This document shows, piece by piece, positions 45,559 through 57,067 of a stretch of DNA of 64,000 nucleotides. The translations under genes were made by a program, and so were the position numbers. Source of the DNA: Fomitopsis serialis. Lineage: Eukaryota > Basidiomycota > Agaricomycetes > Polyporales > Fomitopsidaceae. Location of the stretch: NCBI RefSeq assembly GCF_022376445.1, contig NW_025955101.1:46073-110072 (forward strand), in the 5' to 3' direction. Every line of letters starts with the position of its first letter. The first letter of the stretch is position 1. Below the pieces are notes generated by a model, which was not told where the DNA came from, ran no database searches, and was given only the letters and a program-made list of their open reading frames with translations.

Positions 45559-47317
45559 TGTCGGTGTCAGTGATTGATGGCTGATGCGACCTAGATTGGT
45601 GAGACTCGAGTCGCCGTTTTACTGTATGCGCCACACCCGCTGCCCGTGTCACCACTACATTGAGGCGCTTGGGCAAAGGGTTGACAGGCTTTAGAAATGG
45701 TCAGTACATCACCCATGCGGATGAGGACCTGTAGTGACCGTAGAATCCGCCTTACGTGCCCTTGGCCCTGACGCGACGGCACCATGACGACTTCGATGTA
45801 GAATCTGTGATCCAATGTCTTTGCAAAATGAATTGACTGGAGAGCCCGCAACGACATTTTGGCAATCAGACTGAGACTTATCCGTGGTACTGCCTCAATG
45901 TACTACGAAGACGCACCTGAGATTCCAGCTGCCAGTGGGCAAGACAAGGACAAGATGTCCTTCGGCCTCGTCCCCGCATACAAGTCATGTGTGAATGACG
46001 CAGCTCAGCTGTCGTGTACATAGTGTACCCAACCAGCCGGCTGAAGCTGCGATGGAATTCTCGCCCAATTCGTCCACACCGCTCCAAGATCCGAGGTCAG
46101 CTGTGCAGAATTGGAAAATAGACTTGGCCCGTACCATCCCGGGCGACTTCTCGCTCCATCCTTCTGTCCCGTCATGCATGATCTGTCCTGGCCGGATCTT
46201 CCGTGTCGGGCGGAGCGCACCGCCAGGAAGATGGCACGGTGGCATCGAACCGAGACGCAGTTTCCAGTCAATTGCGCCCGTCGTCACACCCTGCCGATGA
46301 GCGCATCGCTGTGTCATTTCTCGCACGGGCCTGAGAGAACCTGAGACGAGAAAACTGGCGAGCAGCCCTATCACCCATAGGACAAGGTCCGCCCGGGTAA
46401 GTTGAATGTCAAGGCTGCAGCACACATTCTCTGTCCTGTAATGAATCGTTTCAACTTGAGACCGTCTCTCTATGAGCCGTCGATGTACGCAGGTCAAACA
46501 CGGACTCACCGCTACTCGAGCCACAACGTCACACCGCATACAGTGCGCAGTTGTACAGAGAAAAAAATCGCGACATCGGGGAACAAACCCCAAAATACCA
46601 TGTCTAGGGCCGGTAGCTAGCTAGTGGGATTTCGAGCCGGCGTACCACTAAATCGTGGCTCTGTGTGTGTTGAAATCAGGCGTTTAGGCTCATTGACTAG
46701 ATGCATCACGCACCACGTGTCTCCTTCCGTATGACATGCCTCCAGTTTTTGGACCTTGTGGTGAACGTGCGATTCCCACATCGCTCGTCCTTTGGCCGCA
46801 TCGTTCGCGCCAGCGATGAGATCTTGAGATCTGAGAAGAGGAGACGATTTTCTTGCAGGCATCAGAGCTAGAGGCGTACGCTAGATTTTATACGGTCGTC
46901 AGTAGTGGAGCGCTTCAGAAGCCGTGGCGGAGTTACAATGGTGAGGAGCGAAAGCCAACGACAAATCAGGAAGGTGCCCTGCAGTATCAGGAAGGTGACG
47001 TACGTCAAAATCTTGCTCGGAGACCTTTATTGAGTCTTCGAAGTTGACTGCCTGTCAAGGGTGAGCTGGTGATCGAGGCGTCGACGCAAGCTCACCCCTA
47101 CTCAGCCGGATTCCGATATCGATGAGGTCTAGCTGTTTACTTATACAAAGCGCGCGATCCGATTCCTTGTACAAGCAGGGCGCAATGCTCGAAGACTCGA
47201 ATTCGACCTTGCCAATGAGAAAGTCCTGAAAGTAGAAAGAAATCAAACAAGATCGGACTATCGGAAATAGTATATGGTACACATCTCCCACGATGTACTG
47301 TGGATGAAGAAACAATG
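45559..47317. other. Gene-poor stretch
   Basis: No supported gene. Longer frames on the minus strand near 45985-46593 show no family features. Confidence 0.4.
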
Positions 47318-50053
47318 TTATATATTGCGGAAGACTACCGGCCGTGCCATGATGATGATTACCCAATCCACCTCAATTGACGAGAGAACGCATAGACGAA
47401 ACAGTGCCGACACGCACAAACCAAGATTCAACACAGGTCTGTGTCTTTGAGAATCTTCGGTGTCGCATCCAGGCTCGTCCTCGTTGACGTGCCTGGCTCG
47501 CCAGTTTGTTCCTGGTGACAAATGAGTGCGAGTCTCATAACGTCGAGTCGTACGTACTAAGTCCCGCAGAGGGTAATCGCCGTCCTCTTGCACATGTTTC
47601 TCGACAGTGATACAAATGACACGTTCCGACCGACTCACGGCATCAGAGAAACCTGCTCTCTTTCTACGACGGTGCAGACATCCAAGCCCCGCGGTAAACG
47701 GAGAATCGGCGGCGCGTGGTTCCCGACGGGTCGTGGTGGTTGCAGCGCACTCGCTCCGTGCGGTCGCCGAAGTGCACTTGCGGACGTTCAGCGTAGCGAG
47801 CAGAGAGTTCAGAAGTACTGTCGTAGGCGATTGCGATAGTGTCAAATTAGGACATGCGTGCTTCGCAGAAACAAGGTGACTCACGTTTGGGGAGAATGAA
47901 GTATATCGCGACGAAGGCGAATTTCATCGGGACGGGAAGCAGAGCGTACTGGAGCGATTGAACCGTAAGCGGAGGAGTCTGCGAAGAACGAAGCCAACCA
48001 AACATACCAGGAGAAGACACAGTAACGTGCAGAGGCTATAGCGTAATCAGCAGCATGACGGAGACAACACAGCAAATGCATTTACCTTGTTAGGAGACCT
48101 ATGCTGATGCTATAGATCATCAAAGAATCTATGATATACTCAGTACTGAAACCACTGTGACCGTCAGTCGAAGCCGATGGTGCAAGGCTAGAAAACCCAC
48201 GTCGGCATGCCTGTACGGAGTTGTTGCAGGATCCAGCAAAGCAAGACGGCAATGAGTACGTCTGCGAGCACACTTGATGCCAGATTGGTATATATGAAGA
48301 CCTGCTAATGGATTATCGCCACTGAGCCGAGTTTCACGCCGGGAACAGCTTACGGAGAGTTCTCGCTGCTCGAACACATACTTCGAGGACGTTAAGCTAC
48401 GGCCGAGTTGAGCACGGATATATCGCATAGAGGAGTGCCATCTTACCCCCAAGCCGAGAACGCTTCACACAAGTGCTCCTCAGTGCTACATCGATGACTT
48501 CAGCATAATGAGACATACCGCAAGCGCTCCCTGAGGGTGCAATGTTACAATTTCATACAAATCGAGGCAGTCTGAATCGCTTACCGAAGACCACAAGCGA
48601 GGTCGCTGCCTACGCGTTCATGAGCCCGAGATATCATGCGACTGCGGATGGAGCTTACGATGGTAGCTACCCTCCACACCCGGTAATGTTCGCTCACTGA
48701 TACGGTGAGCGCTGCCCCTTCGACTCGCATAACATACGTGCTCACCTTTCCAGATGCGGTACGAGAAGATGCTGTTCGATAACGACCGACATCAGCATCT
48801 ACTACCGACGAGCTGATGCGACTACATACCCTCTCACTAAGAAGTCGCTGAGGTTCTGGATCGAAGGCTACAACTCAGTTTTCATTTATCTGTCTAGGCT
48901 GCGACTTACGGAGAGCAGAACATGTGCCTGCTCCAGGTTGAGTCAAACCAAACAACATATGATACAGACATACTCGCCGTCATGCTCCTAGTAGAGGTGT
49001 CAACTCAGTTGAATGCACGGGAGCGATGGGTGCAGGTCGCGAAATGAACCTACCAGAGAGGCTGGTCAATGGCCTGCATGTTACCAAAGTCGGTAATGAC
49101 GTATGTATAGACAGCGTGTCCGATGAAAGCGAGGTGAAGCGTGTCCAGGACCCTGAAGATGCACTTTGAGGCACACCCAAACTCTGGATAACTGAGCCAT
49201 ACCATAAAAAGCCAACCTGTGTGACAACGTCAACATTGAATCGACGCCGGAAATTTCAGCGTACGCACCGTAATTCTCAGCCATCGTGGATCATCAGGGT
49301 AAAAGCGGAAGAACGTGAGGGTCTGTATCGACGTTATCCCGTACAGTCTGGCTGCTTTGAGTCTCGGTGTCCGCTGCCGGGGCCTGCTGAAGTCCACTCA
49401 CATCGAAGCGAGAATAGTGCCTAAATGAACCATATGTCAAGAGTATAGTCATCGTCCAGCGTGAATAAGTACTTGCCTACATAGCACGCGCCGACCGTAG
49501 CGGCCAGAGAACTGGAGGTGACTGGGAGAGTGCCCATTCGGCAGGACGTGGGGCGATGGCAGAGCGAGCCTGCAAGACCTAGACTGATATGTAAGGGGCT
49601 CGACATAGGATGCAAGCAGCATCGAGGGTCTGTGCATAGCTGTCAAACATAGCTGTGCGGACCTAGGCCACCTACCAGATACTGTATCTGGCTTGCGAGA
49701 CAGATGCAACCACTCATAGTAGATGGGATGGGCTCATATGGCACCCAGAGGCAAAGCAAGTACACCGACTAGCTCAACTCACGGTGATCGCTGTCAACAC
49801 GGAACTGAAGCGCCAGACGTAGCAAATGCGGTGCCCTCAACTGAGCCACCGAGCGCGCGGATACGGCGCTACTATGAATAGCACTATGTGTTCCACTGAG
49901 TGTCTCTGCGGCCATATCTAATATATCAGCATGCACGCCGCACATCCCGGTTACTCACCACTTACAGAAAACCACGTAGTTGGACAGATTGTTTGTGAGT
50001 TGGACTCCAGAGTCAACGCTCGGCGTCCGCCGAGTCGACGTCAGTGCAGACAT
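47318..50053 (-). CDS. DUF6534 multi-pass membrane protein (D)
   Basis: Minus strand, many short exons, not all placed. The ATG at 50053 gives MSALTSTRRTPSVDSGVQLT before a GTAAGT donor. Then: 'YYEWLHLSRKPDTVS' (near 49700), 'VLDTLHLAFIGHAVYTYVIT' plus 'DFGNMQAIDQPLW' (49160-49070), 'SSVLADVLIAVLLCWILQQL' plus 'RTGMPT' (48280-48200), 'FSTEYIIDSLMIYSISIGLL' (48160-48090), and the last exon 'VLLNSLLATLNVRKC...RVICITVEKHVQEDGD' running to a stop at 47318. This is the helix order of DUF6534 proteins. The C-terminal exon is longer than in the other three copies, and its far end may be beyond the natural stop of the family. Function unknown; integral membrane protein expected. Confidence 0.65.
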
Positions 50054-50419
50054 CGCGCACGCATTTCCGCCATTGTGTCGACACCGAAGGTTCAGCGCTC
50101 AGCGATGGCTATACATGAGCGAGTTGGTAGCACCTGAGAACCCAGTAGAGTCGTGCCATGCATTCGAAATGAATGAGGTCTGCAAACTAATAAACCAGTG
50201 TGTCCGAGTCACCACGTCGCTGCGTCTGCTGTGACTTGCATGATTGTGACCAAAGTATTCCCACGCTTTCAGTCATCACACAAGATCAGCACAACTTGTT
50301 TCTGTCATGCGCGTTCCTGTAAGTTCTTGACCGCCTCACTCAGAGCTCCCGTGTCCACCCAAGGGTCAAAAATCACATCTTAAACCCTCGCCGAGAGTCC
50401 GTTGTTGAACGTGTCTGCG

Positions 50420-51521
50420 ATGTCACGTACACTCCCCGTTGAGCTCATTCGCGACATCATCTTTCGCTATATCGATAGTTGCACACCTGGCAGGCCGAGC
50501 AGCCTAGCTCGTGAGGATACCTTCCTCTGGTACTGCGCCAATGCCTCGAAACCGGAGTGGCATGCTGTCCAGCCGCTTGTGGTGGTATCAAAGGTCCTCC
50601 GCGAGGTCACCTTGGAAGCCTGGTTTCGAACCTTCGTGATACGTTATCGCGCCGACTTGGAGAGCTTGTCGACGTCTGTCATTCCCGAGACTACATCTTG
50701 GACGAGGTATCGGTGAATCTCCTGTGTACTTTTTCGTGCTGCTCACTTGGCGTGTAGGACAGTTCACTTGATCAGTCCGCGCACCATTGAGTTGGCGGTG
50801 CCCCTCCGCCATCCTTCCCAACGGGGTTTCACGTTGTTCACTCGTCTCCGCAAGTTACGCATCGATGCATATCCCAATGACACTACGTATGTCTTGCTTG
50901 AGCTACTCGGGGAGATGCCACCTACGATACTTGAGCTCGAGATGCGCTACCACGCCTGGCCAAGTCCGCAGCAGCTCGTTCCGGTGGCGCGTACTTTCCC
51001 CAATCTCCAAACCTTTGAGATGCATCAAGAGGTGTCATGGTGTAGCCTCTGCAATACATGTGATGTGCTGCATCTCAGGGAATCACCGCCTCTGTCTATA
51101 ACCTATACCAACGGCGAGGGTCTTCCGGTACGTCTCAACTTCGCGCTATCCTGTCAAGACGCTGTCGTCCATGTCACTTCCGCAGAGACTATACAGACGT
51201 CTTTTGGCACCCCTTCCCCATCTACACACAGTGCGTCTGAGCGTGGCGTACACTCTGACCGGGGACATCAGCCTACAGAGCTTGAAGACGCGATGGCGGG
51301 GAGAATGTGGAGATTGTTGCGCGCTCTTTCTTGCCGATGAAGAATACGTGCCGGAGTGGGAGGCCAAGAACAAAGCTGAGCCAAATCCACCCTCTTTGCG
51401 TGAAGTGGTCTGGACATTCGCGTACACTCCCTCGGAGATGGATTTTGACATTGAGAGTGGAAGCAATAGTGAAGCAGATGAGGAAAGTGACTACGGCTAC
51501 ACGGACGAGGACAGCGATTAG
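50420..51521 (+). CDS. F-box-like protein, family copy 1
   Basis: Three exons: 50420-50706, 50758-51127, 51186-51521; 330 aa. It starts MSRTLPVELIRDIIFRYID, an F-box-like LPxELxxxII opening; conserved family blocks follow: 'KPEWHAVQPLVVVSKVLREV' with 'TLEAWFRTFVI', 'FTLFTRLRKLRID', 'PPTILELEMRYHAWPSPQQL', 'FPNLQTFEMHQEVSWCSLCN', 'LPHLHTVRLSVAYTLTGDIS', 'WRGECGDCCALFLADEEYVP' and 'PPSLREVVWTFAYTP'. The C-terminus is acidic. Leu-rich strands after the F-box-like part suggest an SCF adaptor with a degenerate LRR; this is inference. First of a tandem family with 51973, 53605 and 55160. Confidence 0.7.
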
Positions 51522-51972
51522 GGCCGCGAAGGGGAGGCCGGCTCTGGAAGCATCGTACAAGGAGACGGCGGTGAAGCGATGTGGGACTCACGAGATGAAG
51601 CATGAAATGCGGGAGGACAAGGTATTGTCTAGTCGCTGTCATTTATCGCGTACTGTATCCGGTGCATCTGCATATCAATGACGAATTTCTCGCAAGTATG
51701 GGTCAATAGCAACTCAGGTCGTGTTGAGGGTCTACGATGGGAAACCATGCACTCAAAGTTCACTGTATGTACTTATCAGAACTTACTCACAACGACGGTG
51801 ACGAGGTCCATATCAGCCGCGTCCGCGGTATGTCACAGCGCCCACCGGCGTCTTTGACGATGACAGCGCTCAAGTACTACTTATTGCATACCTGAGCCTC
51901 AGCTTATTGATAACTTACTCAAGTCTCTACAACCCGTCCATCTAACTTACGCCGGCAGCTTGATCGAATCCA
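51522..51972. other. Spacer between family copies 1 and 2
   Basis: No coding signal seen. Confidence 0.4.
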
Positions 51973-53049
51973 ATGCTTCCAAACGAGTTACTGCGTGAAA
52001 TCATCTCCTGCTACATCGCCGCATCTGCATGCTTAGGCGGCGTAGGAGGATCCAGTGGGATAGGAGGAGGTCAATCAGGGACAAAGTTGCCGTTTGCGAT
52101 GCAGAGGCCAACAATCGATCGAAGCCGCTATGGCACACGGTGTGCCCACTCACCTTAGTATGCAGTGTTGTGCGCAGGTTGACGTTGGAAGCCTGGTTCG
52201 AGACATTCGTGGTGCATAATCCTTCAGAGCTTGAAGATCTGAGGACCTTCCCTGAAGTACCGTCGTGGACTAGGTGAGCTGGATCGGACTTAATCGCAAC
52301 GCGTTACTCATCCGCGTAGAGTAGTACACTGTATCAATCCTACCGACCTCTGGGATGCATGGTGGAATTGGCGAATTCACAATGTCATTCCGTGGGACTT
52401 CACGCACTTCGCACGGATGCGCAAACTGCGATTCGACTTGTGCATGGAAGACATCTCCACTGTCGTTGTCGAATCGTTCACAAACGTGCCGCCCACTGTC
52501 CTTGAGCTCGAGATGTGTTACTACACTTGGCCATCTCCAAAGCATCTCGCTCCGATGGCGCACACCTTCCCTTACCTACAGGTCCTCGAGCTGCGACGAG
52601 CAACAGGGTGGTGCAGTCTCTGCGAGACAAGCGACGTCCTACATTTGTATACGAGACCGCCACCTTCCATCACGTTCGCTCGTGGAGACGGGCTCCCCGT
52701 GAGTCCTACCACTTCAAGTTATTCGGAGCCCCGGGCCCATGCTCAGCGCTCATTACTCATTGTATATTCCGACAGGTACCGTACAACCGTGTTTTGTCTT
52801 CAATGCTGCATCTACGCACAGTGCGCATGGAGGTGAAATGCACACTGGACGGAAACATCAGCCTGCAAGACTTGAAGCTTGAAGACGCCGTGGCGGGGCG
52901 AATGTGGAGAATGCAGTGAACAGTGGCTCATGCCAGTGGTGGAAGGCTTCGCATCGGAGAGGGAGGCCAGGTACGAGACCGAGCCTCGCCCGCCCTCCTT
53001 GCGCGAGGTTATCTGGACGTTCATCCCCGAACACTCACCCTGGTTCTGA
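51973..53049 (+). pseudogene. F-box-like protein, family copy 2 (broken)
   Basis: Alignable by eye with copy 1 over its length: MLPNELLREIISCYIAA, 'RSKPLWHTVCPLTLVCSVVR', 'PPTVLELEMCYYTWPSPKHL', 'FPYLQVLELRRATGWCSLCE', 'LHLRTVRMEVKCTLDGNISL', and a shifted-frame end 'WRGECGECSEQW' ... 'PPSLREVIWTFI'. Two frame breaks: one between 52020 and 52120, where the N-terminal frame runs into a stop before the 'KPLWH' block, and one at about 52869-52882, where CTTGAAG is duplicated in tandem (TTGAAGCTTGAAG) relative to copies 1 and 3. The second break produces a stop at 52917-52919. Intron positions are otherwise as in copy 1. Confidence 0.7.
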
Positions 53050-53604
53050 CAGCCGCGAAGAAGGGGGGAACGAGGAGGCTGGCATAATGAATGAGGACCC
53101 CGAGGTGGCGAGTCTTTGACTGAGTGTCATTGACAGTCACTGTCAATGCCGGAGGCCAGCGCCCGACTGAAGGCGGCCCGTCCGTCGCGCGGGGCTCTTA
53201 GTCAGCTAGGGGTTCCATACATAGTAAGTAGATACATGTGAGCGTCCAGAACTTATTTTCGGATGAAGCATGAAATTCCGATACTTGAAACACGAAATCC
53301 CCCAGCGACATGTACGAACGAGAAACTGTGGACGGCTGGTTTTAGGAGCCTCGCCCCAAATGGCCAATATGGCACTAAGCTAAGGGTTGCCGCGTCTAGT
53401 GTGACTGTGTGGCTGAGATTTCCCACGCATACAGTCAGTGCATGAATCACGTTGCGCGCATATCCATCCTGCGGTGCGCGTCTTAAATCCTGCCACTTCT
53501 CTGACAGCCTCACTTGCGACTTCCACTATATCGTGCCCATTCACAGGTCAGAAACCATATCTATGTAGTACCCCCACCGAGTGTCTTTGCTGAACGTGTC
53601 CGTG
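53050..53604. other. Spacer between family copies 2 and 3
   Basis: No gene; a short inverted pair AGTGTCATTGACAGTCACTG lies near 53122-53141. Confidence 0.35.
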
Positions 53605-55103
53605 ATGTCAGATATGCTCCCTGTTGAGCTGCTTTATGTCATCATCTTCTACTTCGTCAACAGCCGCACGCCAGGCAGAACGAGCAGCCTGGCTCGCGAT
53701 AATGGGTACCCTTGGCGCCCCGTTGTAGCAATAAAACCAGAGTGGCATGAAGTCCAACCTCTCACTTTGGTGTCCAAGGTCTTCCGCGAAATTGTCTTGG
53801 AGGCTTGGTTTCAGACCTACGTAATGGATATCCCCAAACTCCACTTGAGTGAAGAGTGGTTGTCTACCATCCCTGGCGTGGTATCTTGGACAAGGTACCT
53901 ACGATCCTCCTGTCTGCGTCCTACGCCACTGACCTATGCAGGATTCTGCATTGTATCGTTCCCTACCAAATGATCGGCGGAGTGGCGAACGGCTTCTTTA
54001 ATTCGGAGATGGATCTCACCATGTTTACTCATCTCCGCAAAGTACAATTCGACGCGCATCCCTACGAGGATGCATATGTCGCAACCCGGACGCTCAGGCT
54101 GGGGACAGTACTTCCGACGGTGCTTGAATTCGAGTTGCGCTATCACTTGCGGCCGAGTCCGGACCAGCTCGTTCACATGCCAAACGTGTTCCCTAATCTC
54201 CAAGTACTCGACCTTCATCAAGAACGGGCATGGTGTAGCCTTTGCGACACGTGTAATATATTGCATCTCGATCAAGTTCCACCATCATCCGTGACATACA
54301 ACAACGGCGACGGACTCCCGGTGCGTTTCTGTGCGTTTCTTGAATTCGCTTCAGGACCGCTCATGCTCATCCCTTAGAAACTGTACAACCGCCACTTGGC
54401 ATCCCTACCTCATCTGCGCACAGTACGCCTGAGCGCGGCATATACTCTTGACGGGGAAGTTTGCCTGCAGGAACTGAGCACGCCATGGCGAGGCGAGTGC
54501 GGAGACTGCACTGCACTTTTCCTCACCGATGAGGACTTCACGCCAGAGTGGGAAGCTAGAAACAAAGCCGAGCCGCATCCGCCCTCCCTACGCGAGGTGG
54601 TCTGGACGTTTGCTCCCGCTTCGCAGGAGGCATTGGATGCTGAAAGTGGAAGTGATGGTGAGGATTACGGGCCAAGTAGTTCCGAAGAGGATGACGAGGA
54701 AAGCAGTTCCGAGGAGGATGACGTAGAGGACGGCATACTTGAAGAGAGCGACTTGGATTTCGGCGACGAAGAGAGCGATCCTGATGTCGACGACGAAGAG
54801 AGTGATTTGGATGTCGACGAGGAGGAGAGCGAACCTGAGATCGATGACGAGGAGAGCGAACCTGATGTCGACGCCGAGGAGAGCGAACCCGATGTCGACG
54901 ACGACGAGAGTGATCCCGATGTCACCGACAGGGAGAGCGAACCAGATGTGGATGACGAAGAGAGCGAACCCGATGTTGACGACGAAGAGAGCAATCTCGA
55001 TCTCGATGACAGTGAAGTAGATGCGAACAGCATTGAAGATCACGAGGAAGAAGCCAGCGATGACGTTGACAGTGAAGAGGACAGCTTTGGAAGTGATGTA
55101 TGA
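53605..55103 (+). CDS. F-box-like protein, family copy 3, with acidic nonapeptide repeats
   Basis: Three exons: 53605-53894, 53942-54320, 54378-55103; 464 aa. N-terminal and middle blocks match copy 1 (MSDMLPVELLYVIIFYFVNS; 'KPEWHEVQPLTLVSKVFREI'; 'LRPSPDQLVHMPNVFPNLQV'; 'AWCSLCDTCNILHL'; 'WRGECGDCTALFLTDEDFTP'; 'PPSLREVVWTFAP'). The distal ~150 residues are almost only Asp, Glu, Ser, Pro and Val and contain about nine imperfect 9-aa units of the type DDEESEPDV, coded by a 27-bp minisatellite at about 54760-55010. Copy 1 has only a short acidic tail, so the array expanded after duplication. Confidence 0.72.
54760..55010 (+). repeat. 27-bp coding minisatellite
   Basis: About nine tandem units coding for [D/E]-D-E-E-S-[E/D]-P-D-V variants in the C-terminus of family copy 3. 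Confidence 0.75.
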
Positions 55104-55159
55104 CATAGAAATGTGAGGTACGTGGAATAATAGAGGACATCGGTGAAGTACTTCACTGC

Positions 55160-55410
55160 TGCGTCTACTCACAGTGCGCGTGGACATGATTTGCGCGCTG
55201 GATGGATCCATCAGCCTGCAAGACTTGGATCTTGAAGATGCTATCAGAACTAAGGTGAGTTTTCGGGGGTGAATGTGAACGTCCAGATAATTCGGCGCAA
55301 GGACGGTGGGCGGGGCTCGGCCTCGTACGTGGCCCACCCCAGTGTGGAGCCTTTTGCCATGAGCCACTGTTCACTGCATTCTCTACATTCGCCCCGCTAC
55401 GGCCGCATCG
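55160..55410. pseudogene. F-box-like family copy 4, fragment with internal inversion
   Basis: On the plus strand 55160-55260 reads 'LLTVRVDMICALDGSISLQD', equivalent to the 'LRTVRMEVKCTLDGNISLQD' block of copy 2. The part that should follow is found on the minus strand at 55405-55265 ('ANVENAV' DNA, coding the shifted-frame equivalents of 'WRGEC..' and 'EPRPPSLR'). The tail of the fragment is thus inverted next to its head. Confidence 0.6.
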
Positions 55411-56020
55411 GAGGCGATGATGATGGGGTTCGCATGCATGAGGACGACGAGAGGGCATGCCTTTGACTTGAGTCTCGGAGGCCAGCGTCCGCGGCCCCTC
55501 CGTCGCGAATTTGATCATACGGCTGCGTTATTCAGAACCAAATGTGCAGCGACTCGGATAGCATCGCACTGTCGTTTTGGCACAGAAAGTATACTTTGGC
55601 ACGTCCAATTCGCAGTGCGCACGGGTGCCGGCCCCGGTCTTACGATGGAAATAACCCGCCTCCTACTTCTACGCGTCATGCGAGAGTCTCGACGCGAGAT
55701 CTCCTGCGCTATTCCAGGTATACTGCGAGGATTCATGGTACACGCAGTACCGCCTGGTCAAATCCGAAGGCTATTCCTGTCCAGGTGCGGTGGTTCTACG
55801 CCTCACGAAGCCTTTGACGCCCGCATTGCATACACCGCCCGGACGGATATAGCGACAGTGGCCTGCCGCAGTGCACGGAGGAAGATGGGGAATTGAACTG
55901 TAAGTCATAATGACGCCTTGCGAAGAGCTCTGCGCACCCATGTGCGCGCGCATCTTCGAGCGCGGCCGTGGATGACGCCTGCATGCTGTTCCGGGCGGCG
56001 AGGATCGGTGGGCTGGAGGT
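55411..56020. other. Intergenic, promoter of the next gene at its right end
   Basis: A 159-codon plus-strand frame (55417-55896) shows no family features and uneven composition; I do not call it. Confidence 0.35.
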
Positions 56021-56028
56021 GTATAAAA
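56021..56028 (+). promoter_or_regulatory. TATA box
   Basis: GTATAAAA, about 93-100 bp upstream of the ATG at 56121. Confidence 0.6.
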
Positions 56029-56120
56029 CCGGTGCTCGGTGAGGGGAAGGGCTCAGCAACGCACAGCTACACTTCCCAGAGACACTCTTACCCACCCAAC
56101 CCTCTCACAACATCTACGAC

Positions 56121-56421
56121 ATGCCTTTCTTCGACAACAACAGCTACCAGGACACCACCTACAGCTCCGGTAGGTCTTCCTCCTTGCATCTTACTCCCCC
56201 GAGGCTGACTGTTCTGATGCACAGACAACGTGGTGGAGGGCGGCGGGTTCGGCGGCGGGTTCGTCGACGACTCGTACCAGAACACGCAGACGACGGACAC
56301 GTCGAACACGTTCGAGAGCACGCCGTGCGGCGGCACCTTCGACGAGCAGAATGTGCAGACGACCGACCAGACGACGGTCCAGGACTCTTCGTTCGGCGGA
56401 GGCTTCGGAGGCAGGTGGTGA
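56121..56421 (+). CDS. Small Gly/Thr/Asp-rich protein
   Basis: Two exons, 56121-56169 and 56225-56421, intron 55 nt; 81 aa: MPFFDNNSYQDTTYSSDNVV, then 'EGGGFGGGF', 'DSYQNTQTTDTSNTFES', and the end 'SSFGGGFGGRW'. Low complexity with Gly-Phe-Gly patches at both sides of a Thr/Gln-rich centre; no signal peptide or membrane helix. A clear TATA box and a short CT-rich leader with CTACGACATG at the start suggest a well-expressed gene. Not matched to a family; the Gly-Phe repeats could favour condensation or assembly, which is inference. Confidence 0.65.
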
Positions 56422-57067
56422 ACGCATTCGGCATGCGGGCGGCCTGCGCTAGGAGTGGGTTTCGTGTGTTGTACGAGTAACCTACGAAGGCAGTGGAAGT
56501 GGAACGTCTGAGGCGAGGAAATGGAGGATATGCTACGACTCTCGATAAAGGATACATGCCTATACATGCCAATGGACTTTTGACGCTCTTCCCACTCATA
56601 AATCTGTTCTGCTGTATGACCGAATGAGTTCATAAGCACATGAACATAAGCTACGACCAGAAAGACTTCGACCCAGGGCAAGTATTATACTTAGCTGACT
56701 CAGACGTGTGCACCGCACGTTTCTCATCGTCCACCTCGAGCCTGTGCCTCGGTGATCGCCACAGGGCACCCGGCAGACTTGCGGCAGACCCTGATGCAGA
56801 TGCTGTAACTTTTAACCTGCTCGAGTGGACCAGGGCACCGCGAGGTCCAATGAGAACACTCCGATACCTCAGTGGCCACTCAAGCAATCCGAAGTCAGTA
56901 CCGAATTCGCCTTCAAGTGAGTCGACATGCCACGCATGACATCCAAATAGCGTGATACATTGCGTTTGTGTTATGCATTGATGCGGATTGCGACCATACT
57001 GATACACTCAGAACCCGGATACAGCGATATTGTACAAGACTCGTGCAATCGACATCGATCTCCGCGC
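56422..57067. other. Convergent intergenic region
   Basis: No supported gene. Confidence 0.4.

Noticed and set aside
45985..46593. 202-codon minus-strand frame
   Set aside because: No ATG-supported start with coding pattern, no family features, no consistent splice signals.
54588..55367. 259-codon minus-strand frame of hydrophobic sequence
   Set aside because: It is the antisense of the acidic repeat array of family copy 3; the hydrophobicity comes from complementing GAX codons.
55417..55896. 159-codon plus-strand frame
   Set aside because: Composition unlike neighbouring genes and no recognisable domain; overlaps the region rearranged next to family copy 4.
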